Shown here: positions 5,371-6,627 of the stretch, piece after piece
How positions within the stretch are numbered: the stretch's first letter is position 1
Layout: each line of letters starts with the position of its first letter
NCBI GenBank assembly: GCA_937974415.1
Contig: CALJXB010000370.1
Coordinates: 1 to 6,627 of the forward strand
From: an uncultured Kiloniellales bacterium
GTDB taxonomy: Bacteria > Pseudomonadota > Alphaproteobacteria > Kiloniellales > JAKSDN01
Direction: 5' to 3'
DNA length: 6,627 bases
Translations under genes and position numbers: made by a program
Notes under the pieces: model-generated
What the model saw: only the letters and a program-made list of their open reading frames with translations
The model's database searches: none
Told to the model about the DNA's origin: nothing

Positions 5371-6627
5371 ACCGGAAACGGCTGGCCGCTCCACAGTGAA
5401 CCAGGCGACGACCAGCAGAGCGAAGACCAAGACGCCGGTCATGAGGAACAGGCTCCAATAGCTTCCGGTCGCCACCAGCAGGGCGCCGCAGAGCGCCATG
5501 CCGACGGCGCCGCCCAGCATCTGGACCGTCAGGTTGACGCCGCTCGCCTCGCCCTGCTGGTCCTTAGGCACCGCGCTCATGAGCGCGCGCCGGGCGGAAA
5601 TCGCGATGAACGGGAGCATCGCGCCCCAGACGACCAGTGGGGCCATGAGCAGCGCCACGCTATGCACGGTCGTGGCAAGGGCGACCAGGAGCAGCGCCGT
5701 GCCGTTGAGCACCAGGCCGACAAAGAGCGGCCGGCGGGAGCCGAAGCGATCGACGGCCCGGCCGGACAGGAGAGACGTGCCGAGGGTCGGCACGACCGCC
5801 AGCATTACGACGAGCCCGGCATCGATCGGAGAGAAATCCAGCGCATCCTGGAGGTAGAGCGCGACGAAGACGAAAACGGCGATCTTGTTGAATTGGAACA
5901 TGGAGAAGACAAGGATGCCGCCGGTGAAGGTCGCGTCCCGCAGCAGGCCCAGCTGGATGAGCGGATGCGCCGTGCGCCGCTCCCAGACGATAAAGAGCGC
6001 CAGCAGGACCACACCGCCCGAAAACAAGGCCAGGGTCGCCGTCGCACCCCAGCCCCACTCGGCACCCTGCATGAGGCCGGTCACCAAGGCGGTCAGCCCG
6101 CCGACCAGAGAGATCAGGCCGGGCCAGTCGATCTTGCCGGGGCCATGCCGCTCGCGCGGCGGTGCCGTCCAGGCCGACCATACGATCGCGGCGATGGCGG
6201 CGACGACCGGCAGGTTGATCCAGAAGATCCAGCGCCAAGACAGGGTCTCTGTGAAGAAGCCGCCGAGCAAAGGGCCCATGGACATAAAGAAGCCGGCCAC
6301 GGTGACTTGGATGCCGAAGGCCGTACCGCGCTGCTCGGCCGGAAAGATGCTGGTCATCATGGCCAAGGAGGCCGGAAAGACGACCGCCGCTCCGATGCCC
6401 TGCAGCGCGCGCGCCGCGATCAGCCAGGCGCCGCTCGGGGCGAAGCCGGCGGCGAGCGACGCCAAGCCGAAGACCGCGACGCCCATGACGAAGAAGCCCC
6501 GATGCCCGAGCACGTCGCCGAGCCGCCCGCCGACCGCGACGAAGCAGGTGAAGGTCAAGAGGTAGGCGTTGACCACCCAGTGGGACGCCACTTGAGACAT
6601 CGCCAGCTCTGGCCGGATCGTCGCCAG
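5365..6627 (-). CDS. MFS exporter, DHA2 (EmrB/QacA-like) family, N-terminus cut by right window edge
   Basis: The product is a proton-driven multidrug-type exporter of the inner membrane. The frame is open to base 6627, so 420 residues are visible and the true start lies outside. The ATG at 6600 is internal: LATIRPELAMSQVASHWVV spans it and matches the loop between helices 1 and 2 in this family. Numbering from that internal Met, motif A GGRLGDVLGHR is at 24-34, RALQGIGAA at 64-72, and motif C GFFMSMGPLLGG at 103-114. A second motif-A-like stretch, SGRAVDRFGSRRP, is at 279-291. About 13 hydrophobic helices are visible, which with one missing gives the 14 typical of DHA2. The visible part ends soon after the last helix. 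Substrate cannot be told from sequence. It is convergent with the lipoprotein gene, with 7 bases between the stops, so there is no sign of shared expression. Its promoter and any regulator lie off the window. Confidence 0.92.
   Translation of the reverse strand: MATIRPELAMSQVASHWVVNAYLLTFTCFVAVGGRLGDVLGHRGFFVMGVAVFGLASLAAGFAPSGAWLIAARALQGIGAAVVFPASLAMMTSIFPAEQRGTAFGIQVTVAGFFMSMGPLLGGFFTETLSWRWIFWINLPVVAAIAAIVWSAWTAPPRERHGPGKIDWPGLISLVGGLTALVTGLMQGAEWGWGATATLALFSGGVVLLALFIVWERRTAHPLIQLGLLRDATFTGGILVFSMFQFNKIAVFVFVALYLQDALDFSPIDAGLVVMLAVVPTLGTSLLSGRAVDRFGSRRPLFVGLVLNGTALLLVALATTVHSVALLMAPLVVWGAMLPFIAISARRALMSAVPKDQQGEASGVNLTVQMLGGAVGMALCGALLVATGSYWSLFLMTGVLVFALLVVAWFTVERPAVSGS

Noticed and set aside
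6598..6600. ATG as the start codon of the MFS transporter.
   Set aside because: The frame stays open to the window edge and the residues before this Met continue the family's loop after helix 1, so it is an internal Met.

Overview
The window is a GC-rich stretch of bacterial chromosome. Codon use, the family types and the promoter style suggest an alphaproteobacterium (Rhodospirillales-like), which is an inference from sequence character and not a database match. It holds seven protein-coding genes, two of them cut by the window edges. No RNA gene, insertion sequence, CRISPR array or phage gene was seen, and no gene-free stretch exceeds 300 bases.

Left block (1-1561, minus strand): pyrD, a complete quinone-dependent dihydroorotate dehydrogenase for pyrimidine synthesis. 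It is followed 79 bases downstream by the N-terminal 141 codons of a class IIA HAD phosphatase-like protein that runs off the left edge. The two may be co-transcribed.

Middle block (1562-2981): a 232-base divergent intergenic region separates pyrD from a rightward pair. The pair is a PLP-dependent class IV (branched-chain-type) aminotransferase and, 39 bases further on, a 94-residue single-domain cupin with a strong ribosome binding site. The intergenic region carries a convincing sigma-70-type promoter for the aminotransferase, a weaker one for pyrD, and a tandem decamer overlapping the rightward -35 box. The pair looks like a small metabolic operon. The cupin's substrate is unknown.

Right block (2982-6627): a leftward four-helix membrane protein of unknown function is divergent from a rightward lipoprotein of about 530 residues. 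The lipoprotein reads like a TIM-barrel glycoside hydrolase (clan A type) whose expected catalytic residues are altered. This is the least conventional gene here. It ends tail-to-tail, 7 bases apart, with a leftward 14-helix DHA2-family MFS exporter whose start lies beyond the right edge. The two stop codons sit in opposite arms of one small hairpin.

Apart from the two probable operons, the genes look like unrelated housekeeping and accessory functions. I do not see a clear multi-gene novel system. The candidates for novelty are the diverged lipoprotein, the aminotransferase-cupin pair and the orphan membrane protein.
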